Origin: UBA1275 sp002323515
Lineage (GTDB): Bacteria; Bacteroidota; Rhodothermia; Balneolales; Balneolaceae
DNA length: 22,083 nt
Reading direction: 5' to 3'
Assembly (NCBI GenBank): GCA_964007875.1
Contig: CAXGAH010000027.1
Span: forward strand, 1 to 22,083
Shown: positions 1 to 7,530 of the stretch, piece after piece
Numbering within the stretch: the first letter of the stretch is position 1
How the letters are laid out: the number at the start of each line of letters is the position of its first letter
Translations under genes and position numbers: made by a program
The notes under the pieces: model-generated
Seen by the model: the letters and a program-made list of their open reading frames with translations, nothing else
What the model was told of the DNA's origin: nothing
The model's database searches: none

Positions 1-306
1 TCCTGCTGGAATACCAACATGGAAAGCAGCATTACCGTGGTCGGCTCCAAAGGCTCGGTCAAGGTGGGAGGGCAGTACATGAACGAAATCGAATACTGCC
101 ACGTCGAGAACTATATAAAGTCTGCACTACCCCCGACCAATCCCCCCAACGACTATGGCCCCTATAAAGGCAGCGCCGCCAACCACCACTATGTGTTCCA
201 AAACGTAGTGGACGTACTCACCGGCCGAACCGATATCACCGCCACCGCCTTCGAAGGCCTTAAAGTGGTCCAAATGATCGAACAAATCTATGCCGCAACC
301 CAATAA
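1..306 (+). CDS. wbpB: UDP-GlcNAcA 3-dehydrogenase, C-terminal part (Gfo/Idh/MocA family)
   Basis: The reading frame is open from base 1 and ends in TAA at 304-306, so the 5' part lies outside the window; 101 residues are visible. The segment NTNMESSITVVGSKGSVKVG, followed by an NEIEYCHVENY stretch, is the C-terminal sheet region of the WbpB/WlbA subgroup of Gfo/Idh/MocA oxidoreductases. In that subgroup the enzyme oxidises C3 of UDP-N-acetylglucosaminuronic acid with NAD. The catalytic and Rossmann parts are not visible, so the assignment rests on the C-terminus and on context: the next gene is the matching aminotransferase, overlapping by 17 bases, and WbpA- and WbpD-type genes lie in the same locus. 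A related sugar oxidoreductase of the same family is the alternative. Confidence 0.72.
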   Translation, partial: SCWNTNMESSITVVGSKGSVKVGGQYMNEIEYCHVENYIKSALPPTNPPNDYGPYKGSAANHHYVFQNVVDVLTGRTDITATAFEGLKVVQMIEQIYAATQ

Positions 307-1546
307 CAAACCCATCCCTTTACTCGACCTCCAGGCCCAATACGAAAGCATTGCCAGCGAATTAGAGGCTGCTGCCCTCGGGCTAATGCGTTCTGGACAG
401 TTCATTATGGGAGAGGCCGTAGCGAGGTTCGAGTCAGAGATTGCCGCCTACCTTGGCGTCGAGCATACCCTTGGCTGCGCTTCGGGTTCGGATGCGCTAC
501 TATTAGCCCTCATGTCCTTAGACATTGGCCCGGGTGATGCGGTGATCACCTCGCCCTTCACCTTTTTTGCCACCGGTGGCGCCATTGCCCGACTCGGGGC
601 CACCCCGGTCTTTATGGATATCCGACCCGCAGATTTTAACCTAGACCCCGCCGGCGTTCGATGCTTTCTCGAGGGCTCCGACACCCGCTACCTAGCCCTC
701 GGCGTGCTCCCCGAACAAGTTAAGGCCATTATCCCCGTGCATTTGTATGGACAAATGGCCGACATGGAGAAATTCCTAGCGATTTCCCATGAATTCAATA
801 TCCCTCTGGTTGAAGACGCCGCCCAAGCCATTGGCGCCAAACAAGCTTTTTCCGATGGCCGCAGAGTTGGCGCGGGCACGGAAGGAGACTTCGGGTGTTT
901 TAGCTTTTTCCCTTCCAAAAATCTTGGCGCCTTTGGAGACGGAGGACTTATTACCGTTCGTGACCCCGAATTAGCTGAAAAGGTACACGTATTGCGACTT
1001 CATGGGTCCAAACCCAAATACTACCATCAGATGGTTGGGATTAATTCCCGATTGGATGCCTTACAAGCCGCTATTCTCAGAGTTAAGTTAAAACACTTGG
1101 ATGCATGGTCTGTTGCTCGCCAACAGAAAGCGACCGTTTATAACCGTTTATTTACCGAAGCAGGTTTGGCATCTGAAACACCTAGTTGCTGGGGCCAGAG
1201 TTGTAGTGGGGATTGTGCGTGGCACGGGAAGGGTCTTATACTACCCGCTGAAACAGTTGCAAGCAATGGCGGTACTCATATTTACCACCAATATACCATT
1301 CGCGCCAAGAACCGCGACTCGCTAGCCCAAGGCCTGAGCGATGCTGGGATTGGAAACTCGGTCTATTACCCCCTGAGTTTACACCAACAAGAGTGCTTTT
1401 CGAACTTAGGCTATGCTGAGGTCGAAGAACTGTGCCCGAATGTCGCTTGCGCAGCTAGCCAAGTACTAAGCCTGCCCATCTACCCCGAACTCAGCGAAGA
1501 CGATCAGCGCCGAGTAGTAGACGTGATTGGTAAATTGCTCGACTAG
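290..1546 (+). CDS. wbpE: DegT/DnrJ/EryC1 aminotransferase, WbpE/WlbC type
   Basis: PLP-dependent sugar aminotransferase of 418 residues, somewhat longer than the usual 360-390. The PLP lysine is K210 in SFFPSKNLGAFGDGG, the pyridine-binding aspartate is D176 in VEDAAQA, and the GSDAL phosphate-binding region lies near residue 66. In the Wbp/Wlb pathway this enzyme converts UDP-3-keto-GlcNAcA to the 3-amino sugar, usually with glutamate. The ATG at 290 lies inside the end of the upstream wbpB frame (17-base overlap), which suggests coupled translation. An unusual insertion of about 20 residues with three cysteines sits near residues 300-325, before the conserved HIYHQYTIR segment. The stop codon overlaps that of the convergent ugd gene. 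The exact sugar substrate is inferred from context. Confidence 0.85.
   Translation: MPQPNNKPIPLLDLQAQYESIASELEAAALGLMRSGQFIMGEAVARFESEIAAYLGVEHTLGCASGSDALLLALMSLDIGPGDAVITSPFTFFATGGAIARLGATPVFMDIRPADFNLDPAGVRCFLEGSDTRYLALGVLPEQVKAIIPVHLYGQMADMEKFLAISHEFNIPLVEDAAQAIGAKQAFSDGRRVGAGTEGDFGCFSFFPSKNLGAFGDGGLITVRDPELAEKVHVLRLHGSKPKYYHQMVGINSRLDALQAAILRVKLKHLDAWSVARQQKATVYNRLFTEAGLASETPSCWGQSCSGDCAWHGKGLILPAETVASNGGTHIYHQYTIRAKNRDSLAQGLSDAGIGNSVYYPLSLHQQECFSNLGYAEVEELCPNVACAASQVLSLPIYPELSEDDQRRVVDVIGKLLD
1543..1546. other. Shared CTAG holding the stop codons of two convergent genes
   Basis: The palindrome CTAG supplies the TAG of wbpE on the + strand (1544-1546) and the TAG of ugd on the - strand (1545-1543). 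The two genes therefore have no intergenic space and no room for a conventional terminator between them. Confidence 0.95.
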
Positions 1547-2715
1547 TCCTTCCCAAAAAGATCCCGAGTATATAACTTATCCGCTACATCTCTAATTTCG
1601 TCCACCATTCGGTTGGCGATAATGACATTGGAAATCTGCTTAAACTCTTCGAGGTTCTTGATCACTCTAGACCGGTAAAATTCATCCTCTTTTAGGTAGG
1701 GTTCATACACCACCACCTCGATGCCCTTTGCTTTAATGCGTTTCATAATGCCTTGAATGGCACTCTGACGGAAATTGTCAGAGCCTGCTTTCATGACCAG
1801 GCGATACACCCCGACCACTTTAGGGTTCTGACTCCAAATCTGACGTGCGATAAAGTCCTTCCGGGTTGAGTTGGCATCTACAATAGCCCCAATTATATTA
1901 TTGGGCACATCCTTAAAGTTTGCCAATAACTGTTTGGTATCTTTAGGCAGGCAATAGCCCCCATATCCAAAGCTGGGGTTGTTGTAATGATTTCCAATCC
2001 GCGGATCCAGTCCAACCCCTTCAATCACCTGCTTGGCGCTTAGCCCTTGCGACTCGCAATAGGAATCAAGTTCGTTGAAATAGGCCACCCGCATAGCCAG
2101 GTAGGTATTGGAAAACAGCTTAATGGCCTCCGCTTCGGTGCTATCCGTAAACAAAACGGGGATGTCTTCCTTCGGCTTTTTAGCGCCTTCGATGAGCAAC
2201 TGAGCAAAGACCTCGGCTCGCTTCGACTGCTCCCCCACCACAATTCTAGAGGGATATAGATTGTCGTATAACGCTTGGCCTTCCCGTAAGAACTCGGGTG
2301 AAAAGAGTAGATTCTCCGTTCCAAACTCCTCTTTAGCTCGCTGCACATAGCCGACCGGAACGGTAGATTTAATCACCATTCCAGCCTCGGGGTTAATGGC
2401 CATCACCTGCTGGATTACCGCTTCCACCGATGAAGTATCGAAATAATTGGTATCCGGATCGTAATTGGTCGGCGTAGCGATGATCACATACTCCGCATCT
2501 CCATACGCCTCTTCAGGATCCAGAGTCGCTTTGAGATTCAGCGCTTCATTCTTTAAAGAATACTCAATTTCTTTATCGGTGATAGGTGACTTCTTGCTAT
2601 TGATAAGATCCACCTTCTCCTGGATGATATCCAAGGCAAGCACTTCATTCTTTTGAGCAAGAAGTACCGCGAGAGAAAGTCCCACATAGCCGGTACCGGC
2701 AATGGCTAATTTCAT
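1543..2715 (-). CDS. ugd: UDP-glucose 6-dehydrogenase
   Basis: A 390-residue nucleotide-sugar dehydrogenase of the short E. coli Ugd/HasB type. It has an N-terminal Rossmann motif GTGYVGLS (residues 7-14), the central motif SPEFLREG (139-146) and the catalytic cysteine C255 in GYGGYCLPKDT. It oxidises UDP-glucose twice with NAD to UDP-glucuronate, a precursor for acidic polysaccharides. This subtype differs from the longer WbpA-type enzyme at 7531-8859, so the two are probably not redundant. It is the last gene of the - strand locus, starting 8 bases after the wbpD-like gene. It ends tail-to-tail with the aminotransferase, both stops lying in one CTAG at 1543-1546. UDP-glucose specificity follows from the subfamily. 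Confidence 0.9.
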   Translation of the reverse strand: MKLAIAGTGYVGLSLAVLLAQKNEVLALDIIQEKVDLINSKKSPITDKEIEYSLKNEALNLKATLDPEEAYGDAEYVIIATPTNYDPDTNYFDTSSVEAVIQQVMAINPEAGMVIKSTVPVGYVQRAKEEFGTENLLFSPEFLREGQALYDNLYPSRIVVGEQSKRAEVFAQLLIEGAKKPKEDIPVLFTDSTEAEAIKLFSNTYLAMRVAYFNELDSYCESQGLSAKQVIEGVGLDPRIGNHYNNPSFGYGGYCLPKDTKQLLANFKDVPNNIIGAIVDANSTRKDFIARQIWSQNPKVVGVYRLVMKAGSDNFRQSAIQGIMKRIKAKGIEVVVYEPYLKEDEFYRSRVIKNLEEFKQISNVIIANRMVDEIRDVADKLYTRDLFGKD

Positions 2716-2723
2716 AGTCTTTT

Positions 2724-3326
2724 TTATATTTTTGTTTTATTACTTACAAAGTAGACAACTTTATCTTTTTTCTCATAAAAATCCCCAGTCTCCTCACACA
2801 TCGCCATCCCCTCTTCATCAAATTCTAACCGAACACCCGCTCTGGACATCCACCCAATCTGCTTGGCGGGGTTTCCCACCATAAGGGCATATGCAGGTAC
2901 GGGTTTGGTAACTACACTGCCCGCTCCGATAAAGGCATATTCGCCGATTTCGTTGCCGCAAATGATAGTGGCATTGGCACCAATACTGGCTCCTTTGCCG
3001 ACATCGGTTTCGAGGTATTCGTCTTTACGCTCGACCGAGCTTCGGGGGTTTATTACATTGGTGAATACCATGCTAGGGCCGCAGAAAACATCATCATCCA
3101 GGATGACACGGTCGTAGATGGATACATTATTTTGAACGCGGACGTTGTTTCCGAGGACAGCTTTTCCTCCTATATAGACGTTTTGGCCGAGTACGCAGCC
3201 TTCGCCAATTTTGGCGCCAGACATCACGTGTACCCAATGCCAGATTTTGGTACCGGCCCCAATGTCCACGGATTGGTCAACGATGGCGGTTTCGTGTATG
3301 AATACCTTGTTCAATGATTTGCTCAT
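2724..3326 (-). CDS. wbpD: UDP-3-amino-GlcNAcA N-acetyltransferase (hexapeptide repeat), WbpD/WlbB type
   Basis: A 200-residue left-handed beta-helix acyltransferase, matching the roughly 190-200 residues of the WbpD/WlbB family. Family blocks seen in order are IHETAIVD (10-17), GTKIWHWVHV, LGQNVYIGG, VQNNVSIYD, FCGPSMVFTNVINPR and IGANATIICG, with VVTKPVPAYALMVGNPAKQIGW closing the helix. The family acetylates the 3-amino group of UDP-GlcNAc3NA with acetyl-CoA. The other three enzymes of this route are encoded at 1-306, 290-1546 and 7531-8859, which supports the role. It starts 48 bases after the HAD gene and is followed by ugd after 8 bases. About 30 residues after the helix are specific to this protein. 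Confidence 0.88.
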   Translation of the reverse strand: MSKSLNKVFIHETAIVDQSVDIGAGTKIWHWVHVMSGAKIGEGCVLGQNVYIGGKAVLGNNVRVQNNVSIYDRVILDDDVFCGPSMVFTNVINPRSSVERKDEYLETDVGKGASIGANATIICGNEIGEYAFIGAGSVVTKPVPAYALMVGNPAKQIGWMSRAGVRLEFDEEGMAMCEETGDFYEKKDKVVYFVSNKTKI

Positions 3327-3374
3327 GATTATACCTTATATATAGCCTTAATTGTGCCTTATATACTCCATTAT

Positions 3375-4166
3375 CTATACCCGCAAGTTGTGTTGTATGA
3401 TCCAATGATAAGCTTCCAACACCCCAGTCGTTGCATCGGATTCCGTCACCAGGTGGGATGCTTCCTTGACCGCCTGCTGCGCATTTTGGGGGGCAAAGGC
3501 CATTCCTACCCGTTGGAGACCAGGGATATCTCCACTGGAATCTCCAATATAGGCCATTTGATCCAAAGGAATGTCCAGCGTTTGGGAAAGTAGCGCCAAG
3601 CCCTCACCTTTGTTGGCTTTTTTTACAATAATATTCACCGAAACATCGGTCTTATGCACCTCAAAAAGAGGAAAATGGACGGCTATTTCAGCAGTGGCAA
3701 GGGCGTAAATCTCATCGATGACCAGGAACTCGCGATGGATCAATCCCACATCGGTGAATTTGGTAAACTCGGGTATGGCACCTGGAAAGTTGGGGAAAAT
3801 CTCACGGTGTGCCCATGTGCGAATAGCTTCGATGTCGGCCTTAAGGTCCTCGGTCACGATGGGGTTCCAGGTCAACGTGTTGGTCGTAAGATCGTACAGC
3901 CCGCCCCCACTCTCGAACACAAAGGGAAGCCGAATGCCCAAAAATTGGGCCTGCGCCTCCGCATAGGGCATCGGACGGCCGGTACAAATGCTTATAGGCG
4001 GAATACTCGGATCATCCTGGCTTTGGAGCTGCAAGGCTCTAATCTGCGAGTATTCCGGCCAGTGCGGGGTCTCGAAGGGCACCGTCATGCAGCCATCCAA
4101 ATCGGTTACAAAAAGCAGAATGGGCTTAGTGGGTAAAGGTCGAGGGCTCGTGGATTGATTCGTCAT
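3375..4166 (-). CDS. HAD-superfamily phosphatase (IIB-like)
   Basis: A 263-residue protein with the four HAD motifs: DLDG (nucleophile D22, acid D24), a CTGRP turn (T62), K186 in ANKGEGL and GDSSGDIPGL (D209, D213). The cap between motifs II and III and the order of motifs fit subclass IIB, the group of sugar-phosphate and mannosyl-3-phosphoglycerate phosphatases. The substrate cannot be read from the sequence. Start choice: the ATG at 4166 begins just before the domain. An ATG at 4217 would overlap the stop of the preceding gene as TGATG and add 17 residues of low-complexity sequence, which is possible through coupling but less likely. It sits between a VWA protein and wbpD in the polysaccharide locus, near a glycerate 2-kinase. 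Confidence 0.78.
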   Translation of the reverse strand: MTNQSTSPRPLPTKPILLFVTDLDGCMTVPFETPHWPEYSQIRALQLQSQDDPSIPPISICTGRPMPYAEAQAQFLGIRLPFVFESGGGLYDLTTNTLTWNPIVTEDLKADIEAIRTWAHREIFPNFPGAIPEFTKFTDVGLIHREFLVIDEIYALATAEIAVHFPLFEVHKTDVSVNIIVKKANKGEGLALLSQTLDIPLDQMAYIGDSSGDIPGLQRVGMAFAPQNAQQAVKEASHLVTESDATTGVLEAYHWIIQHNLRV

Positions 4167-4216
4167 GGTCGAGGGGATAAATAGCTTAGTGCGGGGAATT
4201 GAGGGCAGCGGATGCA

Positions 4217-5272
4217 TCAATCCGAGGAGGAGTTTTTTGGGTTGATGTAACTGGGAACGAGCCAGCCGACCAGAAAGAAAAAGAGGCCCAGGCTGGCTAA
4301 CCACTGGTACTGATCCTTGAAATCGGCGTACTCCTGGGAGGAAAATTCGCCTTGTTCGAGCTCACTCACGCGGGCTAAAAAAGCGTCTATGCCGGAATTC
4401 CCACGGTCAATTTGGTAGTAGCTCCCCGCTCCCTCAGTGGCAATTTGCTGGAGCGTTTCGCGCTGCAAAGCGGTGGTAACCACGCGGCCCTGACGATCGC
4501 GTTTATAGCCCACCAAGGCGCCGTTGCCTTCCTCGTATATGGGAATGGTAGTGCCAGCGGTGGTACCAATGCCGAGGGTATAGATGGATACGCGTTCGCT
4601 AGTAAGCTTTTTTAGGAGATCGCTGAATTCCTGCTCGTGGTCCTCGCCGTCGGAAATAATGAGCAGCACGCGAGCGGCGGAACTAGCGGGATTATTTTGC
4701 TCGGTGTTCTCCTCGTCCAAGGTGGAGAAAGCCTGGCTGGCAATGTCGAGGGCAGCAGCAAAATCGGTGGCCGAGCTAGGCATTTGATCGGTGCTCACGA
4801 TATCCAGAAACAGCCGGAGCGCGGAGTAGTCCAAGGTCATGGGACTTTGTAGGAAAGCCTCGCCGGTGAACACGATAAGCCCCACACGATCGCCATCGAG
4901 CCGTTCGATCAGGCGATTGATTTCGAATTTGGCCTTTTCCAGCCGGCTAGGGCGCACATCTTCGGCGTTCATGCTGGCCGAAACGTCCAGGGCAATGAGC
5001 ATATCCACCCCGCGTTGCTTGACCTCGCGCACCTCGGTGCCTATTTTGGGGCCAGCTAAGGCAATGATGACCAGAGCGGTGCCAAGTAGGAAAAAGGTTT
5101 GTTTTAGGCTGCTTCTACTGGCCTTGAACCCTAAGGTGAGTTGCTCTTTTTGCTGGTCGCTGAAATATCCGTGCATTTTGGTGCGGAGTTGACGGGCACG
5201 AAACCAGCTGGCCGTAATGAGTAACGGAATAAGTAGCAGAGAGTATAAATATAGCGGATGTTCCCAAACCAT
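4217..5272 (-). CDS. BatA/BatB-like membrane protein with VWA domain
   Basis: A 351-residue protein with a BatA-type N-terminus. Two helices lie at about 5-24 and 57-73, followed by a von Willebrand A domain (about 88-300) and a C-terminal helix at about 323-340. The MIDAS metal site is complete: DVSAS (D96, S98, S100), T169 in SATDF and D208 in ISDGED. Bat proteins sit in the inner membrane, and in Bacteroidota they usually form a moxR-batABCDE cluster linked to stress tolerance. Here it stands alone between a glycerate kinase (37 bases upstream) and a HAD phosphatase, with no MoxR, TPR or BatD partner. Its role in this locus is unknown. Confidence 0.85.
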   Translation of the reverse strand: MVWEHPLYLYSLLLIPLLITASWFRARQLRTKMHGYFSDQQKEQLTLGFKASRSSLKQTFFLLGTALVIIALAGPKIGTEVREVKQRGVDMLIALDVSASMNAEDVRPSRLEKAKFEINRLIERLDGDRVGLIVFTGEAFLQSPMTLDYSALRLFLDIVSTDQMPSSATDFAAALDIASQAFSTLDEENTEQNNPASSAARVLLIISDGEDHEQEFSDLLKKLTSERVSIYTLGIGTTAGTTIPIYEEGNGALVGYKRDRQGRVVTTALQRETLQQIATEGAGSYYQIDRGNSGIDAFLARVSELEQGEFSSQEYADFKDQYQWLASLGLFFFLVGWLVPSYINPKNSSSD

Positions 5273-5309
5273 GGTTAAAGGTACACATTTAGATGGAAAC
5301 TAGGAATGC

Positions 5310-6626
5310 TTAGCCGATTAAAACCACGCATAGATCCATAAGATTGTTACCCGTCGGCCCTGTTTTGACTAGGGTGTTCATCCGCTCGTGAAAATGATAA
5401 CTATCGTTGGCTTGAATATAGGGCTCGGGTTGGATGTATTGTTTACGGGCGTTAAGGGTGGTGTAGCTATTGACCAGTGCCCCAGCTGCATCGGTCGGGC
5501 CATCGGTGCCATCCGTGGCAAGCGTTACTATGGATACAGTATGCTGACCTTCGAGAGAAAGCGCTAGAAGAAGGGCGAGTTCTTGGTTGCGACCGCCTTT
5601 TCCGTGACCGATAACCTGCGCATAGGATTCCCCGTGGTACAGTAATGCTTGTGGGGTCGTGGACGTAATCACGGATTGCCCATTAAGCACAGAAATAACC
5701 TCAGCCGCGATACGCTGAGCTTCTTTTTTAACCACATTTTGAATAGGTTCTGCGGCCCAGTGGACTCCAAACCCTTGTTGCTCTAGTAGGGTACTGAAAA
5801 AGGGCTGCATACTTTTGGAGCCGGTAACTAGCTGGATGGTATGATTCGGGTGATCATTCAACCCAGGTTTAGGAGTTTCGGGGTGTAAACCTTGAGCTCC
5901 TTGGTGAAGGTAGTCTAGGACTGAGCTTGGAATGTGCTGGGATAGATTGTAGCGATCTAGCACGCTCATAGCATCAGAAAAAGTAGTCGAATCGGCTACC
6001 ATAGGTCCGCTTCCAATGACCTCAGGCTTATCATTGGGTACGTCTGAGAGCAACAAGCTATGTAAGCGGAGATGATGAGCTTTTTGGGCAAGATTTCCTC
6101 CTTTTACCAGACTAAAATGCTTTCGCACCGTATTCGTCTCTTCAATGCCCGCGCCTGAGTCTAGGAGTATTTGGTAGGTCTGTTGCACGTTTTGGATCGA
6201 AATGGGGTCCGGAGGCAAACACAATAGCGAGGACGTGCCACCACTGATTAAGCAGACAAGAGACGCACCCGCAGGGAGTTTTTGTATGAATCGAAGTATT
6301 TCGAGAGTGGACTCTTTGTTTTCAAGGGAAGGGAGCGGATGGGATCCGGTAAGAAAAATTAGTTTTTTGAGCCTTGCTTGTTCGTTTCCAATTGAAATTT
6401 GTTCTGGGCTAAGTACGATTCCATCCAAGATTGCTCCTTTATAGGAACGGGTAAAGGCCTCCAATAGTTTTTGGGATCCCTTACCTATGGCGAGGAGATA
6501 GAGCTCATCAGGAAGGTCTGCAACATCCAGTTTCAATGGTAAGGTATTCAGTGCTGAAACCACTTGATTAAGAGTTGCTTTATGCTGACTCAGAATACGC
6601 TTATGTTTATCGGAAATAGATTCCAT
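5310..6626 (-). CDS. Glycerate 2-kinase (MOFRL family)
   Basis: A 438-residue protein of the GckA/TtuD type, which phosphorylates D-glycerate to 2-phosphoglycerate with ATP. The N-terminal domain has the conserved lysine K49 in AIGKGSQ, TGSHPLP near 93-99 and the ISGGTSSLL loop at 128-135. The C-terminal MOFRL domain has GKGGRNQE (R346), ATDGTDGPTDAAGA and a final TGPTGNNLMDL. The ATG at 6626 gives the normal family length; reading further upstream to 6710 would add an unrelated hydrophobic stretch. It follows the decayed exosortase partner by about 80 bases. A glycerate kinase in a polysaccharide locus is unusual, and it may simply serve central metabolism. Confidence 0.88.
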   Translation of the reverse strand: MESISDKHKRILSQHKATLNQVVSALNTLPLKLDVADLPDELYLLAIGKGSQKLLEAFTRSYKGAILDGIVLSPEQISIGNEQARLKKLIFLTGSHPLPSLENKESTLEILRFIQKLPAGASLVCLISGGTSSLLCLPPDPISIQNVQQTYQILLDSGAGIEETNTVRKHFSLVKGGNLAQKAHHLRLHSLLLSDVPNDKPEVIGSGPMVADSTTFSDAMSVLDRYNLSQHIPSSVLDYLHQGAQGLHPETPKPGLNDHPNHTIQLVTGSKSMQPFFSTLLEQQGFGVHWAAEPIQNVVKKEAQRIAAEVISVLNGQSVITSTTPQALLYHGESYAQVIGHGKGGRNQELALLLALSLEGQHTVSIVTLATDGTDGPTDAAGALVNSYTTLNARKQYIQPEPYIQANDSYHFHERMNTLVKTGPTGNNLMDLCVVLIG

Positions 6627-6706
6627 CTTACTCGGTTTTCTTTTCTGTTCTGCGTACACAATAGCTACCCAGGATAAGGATACCATAGGAATAAGATAAA
6701 CGATTA

Positions 6707-7140
6707 TCAAATCAGATCAGAACCCACCCACCAGTTGGGATGAAGATATAAGCCCGCCATAAAAAAGAGCGTCGCAATTACCCAACCGCCAAAATGAATG
6801 AGGATCAATAGTTGTATGAAGTTTTTAATTCCCTTCAACGCCGACAGACCGAGTGTGGCGAATAGGTAAAAGGAATTAAAACTAAGCCAATAGGTGAGTT
6901 CCTTAAGGGTGTGTGCATCTTGGCTGCAAAGGGAAAGAATTACGGTAGTTGCTGCGTGTTTAAGTTCTACTCCTTTTGCCGCTATTATTGCTGGTTCTAC
7001 ATATTCTATAAGCATCGATATAAAACCCACTCGTACAGGGCGGATAACAAGAAATAAAGACCAATGATCTCAGCAAAGCCTTACCAGTGCACGAGTACGT
7101 TGAAATGAGCCTTGTGAAACATGGTGCTGTTTGGACTCAT
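6707..7140 (-). pseudogene. Broken exosortase-associated small membrane protein
   Basis: A frame begins with ATG at 7140-7138, overlapping the exosortase stop as ATGA, and reads MSPNSTMFHKAHFNVLVHW. It then meets TAA at 7083-7081. The same frame continues with a clear membrane helix (GFAEIIGLYFLLSALYEW) to TAG at 7008-7006. The rest lies in another frame, open to 6707, with segments LTYWLSFNSFYLFATLGL and LILIHFGGWVIATLFFMAGL. Together these pieces describe one protein of about 140 residues with three to four helices, broken by one nonsense codon and one frameshift near 7006-7030. The position directly after an exosortase suggests an exosortase-associated membrane protein, but I do not recognise the family. 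A GTG at 7030 could start a shorter intact 107-residue protein. Confidence 0.7.
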
Positions 7141-7529
7141 GAAAAGGCAGGCTTGGTAATTTGTGCCATTGAACCATCAAATCCTTCGGCGATACGCACC
7201 CAGAGCATCCAAAGCAGAAAAATGACCAGGTAGAAAATGGTGGTTGTGAAATAATCGTGGGTGAAGTCAAAAAAATGGGGAGCCCATTATTGCATGAGCA
7301 TAAGGGTGGCAATGCGCAGAATATTGCCCAGATAGACAATAGCGATACCCAGGAGCGAAAAGTACAGGCGGGAGCGATTTTGGCCGGGATAGGCCCAAAT
7401 AAAGCCGAGGAAAAGCCCAATGGCGGAAATGCCCGTACAGACGTCCACCACTTCGATGCCGTTGTTGCCTGCGATGGTGACCACTCGGTCTTGCATCCAA
7501 ACTTCGAAGCCAAAGAGTCGGGTGATCAT
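7137..7529 (-). pseudogene. Exosortase/archaeosortase family protein, truncated and interrupted
   Basis: The frame starts with ATG one base after the wbpA stop and encodes 80 residues to TAA at 7289-7287. The same frame then continues for another 49 codons to TGA at 7139-7137. The exosortase signature is clear: catalytic cysteine C31 in DVCTGISAIG, arginine R72 in GNILRIATL, and after the stop WAPHFFDFTHDYF with the expected histidine, then a final helix (IFYLVIFLLWMLWV). One base change at codon 81 would join both halves. The first one or two membrane helices normally found before the Cys are missing, so the gene is probably truncated at its 5' end as well. Exosortases sort PEP-CTERM-like proteins and are often found in polysaccharide loci such as this one. 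Confidence 0.82.
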
Positions 7530-7530
7530 A

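Noticed and set aside
3654..4136. 160-residue open frame on the + strand over the HAD phosphatase
   Set aside because: It lies opposite the HAD motifs, has no family features and no start context.
4167..4304. Upstream extension of the HAD protein
   Set aside because: It overlaps the end of the VWA gene in another frame and is low in complexity; the ATG at 4166 directly precedes the domain.
6627..6710. Upstream extension of the glycerate kinase, which would add a hydrophobic N-terminus
   Set aside because: The ATG at 6626 gives the normal family length, and the extra segment has no match to the family.
7081..7289. Reassignment of TAA as a sense codon, or programmed readthrough in the exosortase pair
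   Set aside because: TAA serves as the normal stop of several intact genes here (for example fixX and the wbpD-like gene), and the partner gene also has a frameshift, so decay is the simpler explanation.
7070..7513. 147-residue open frame on the - strand covering the exosortase region
   Set aside because: It is out of frame with the exosortase signature. Its sequence is rich in Ser, Pro and Cys with no recognisable domain, so it is a shadow of the true frame.
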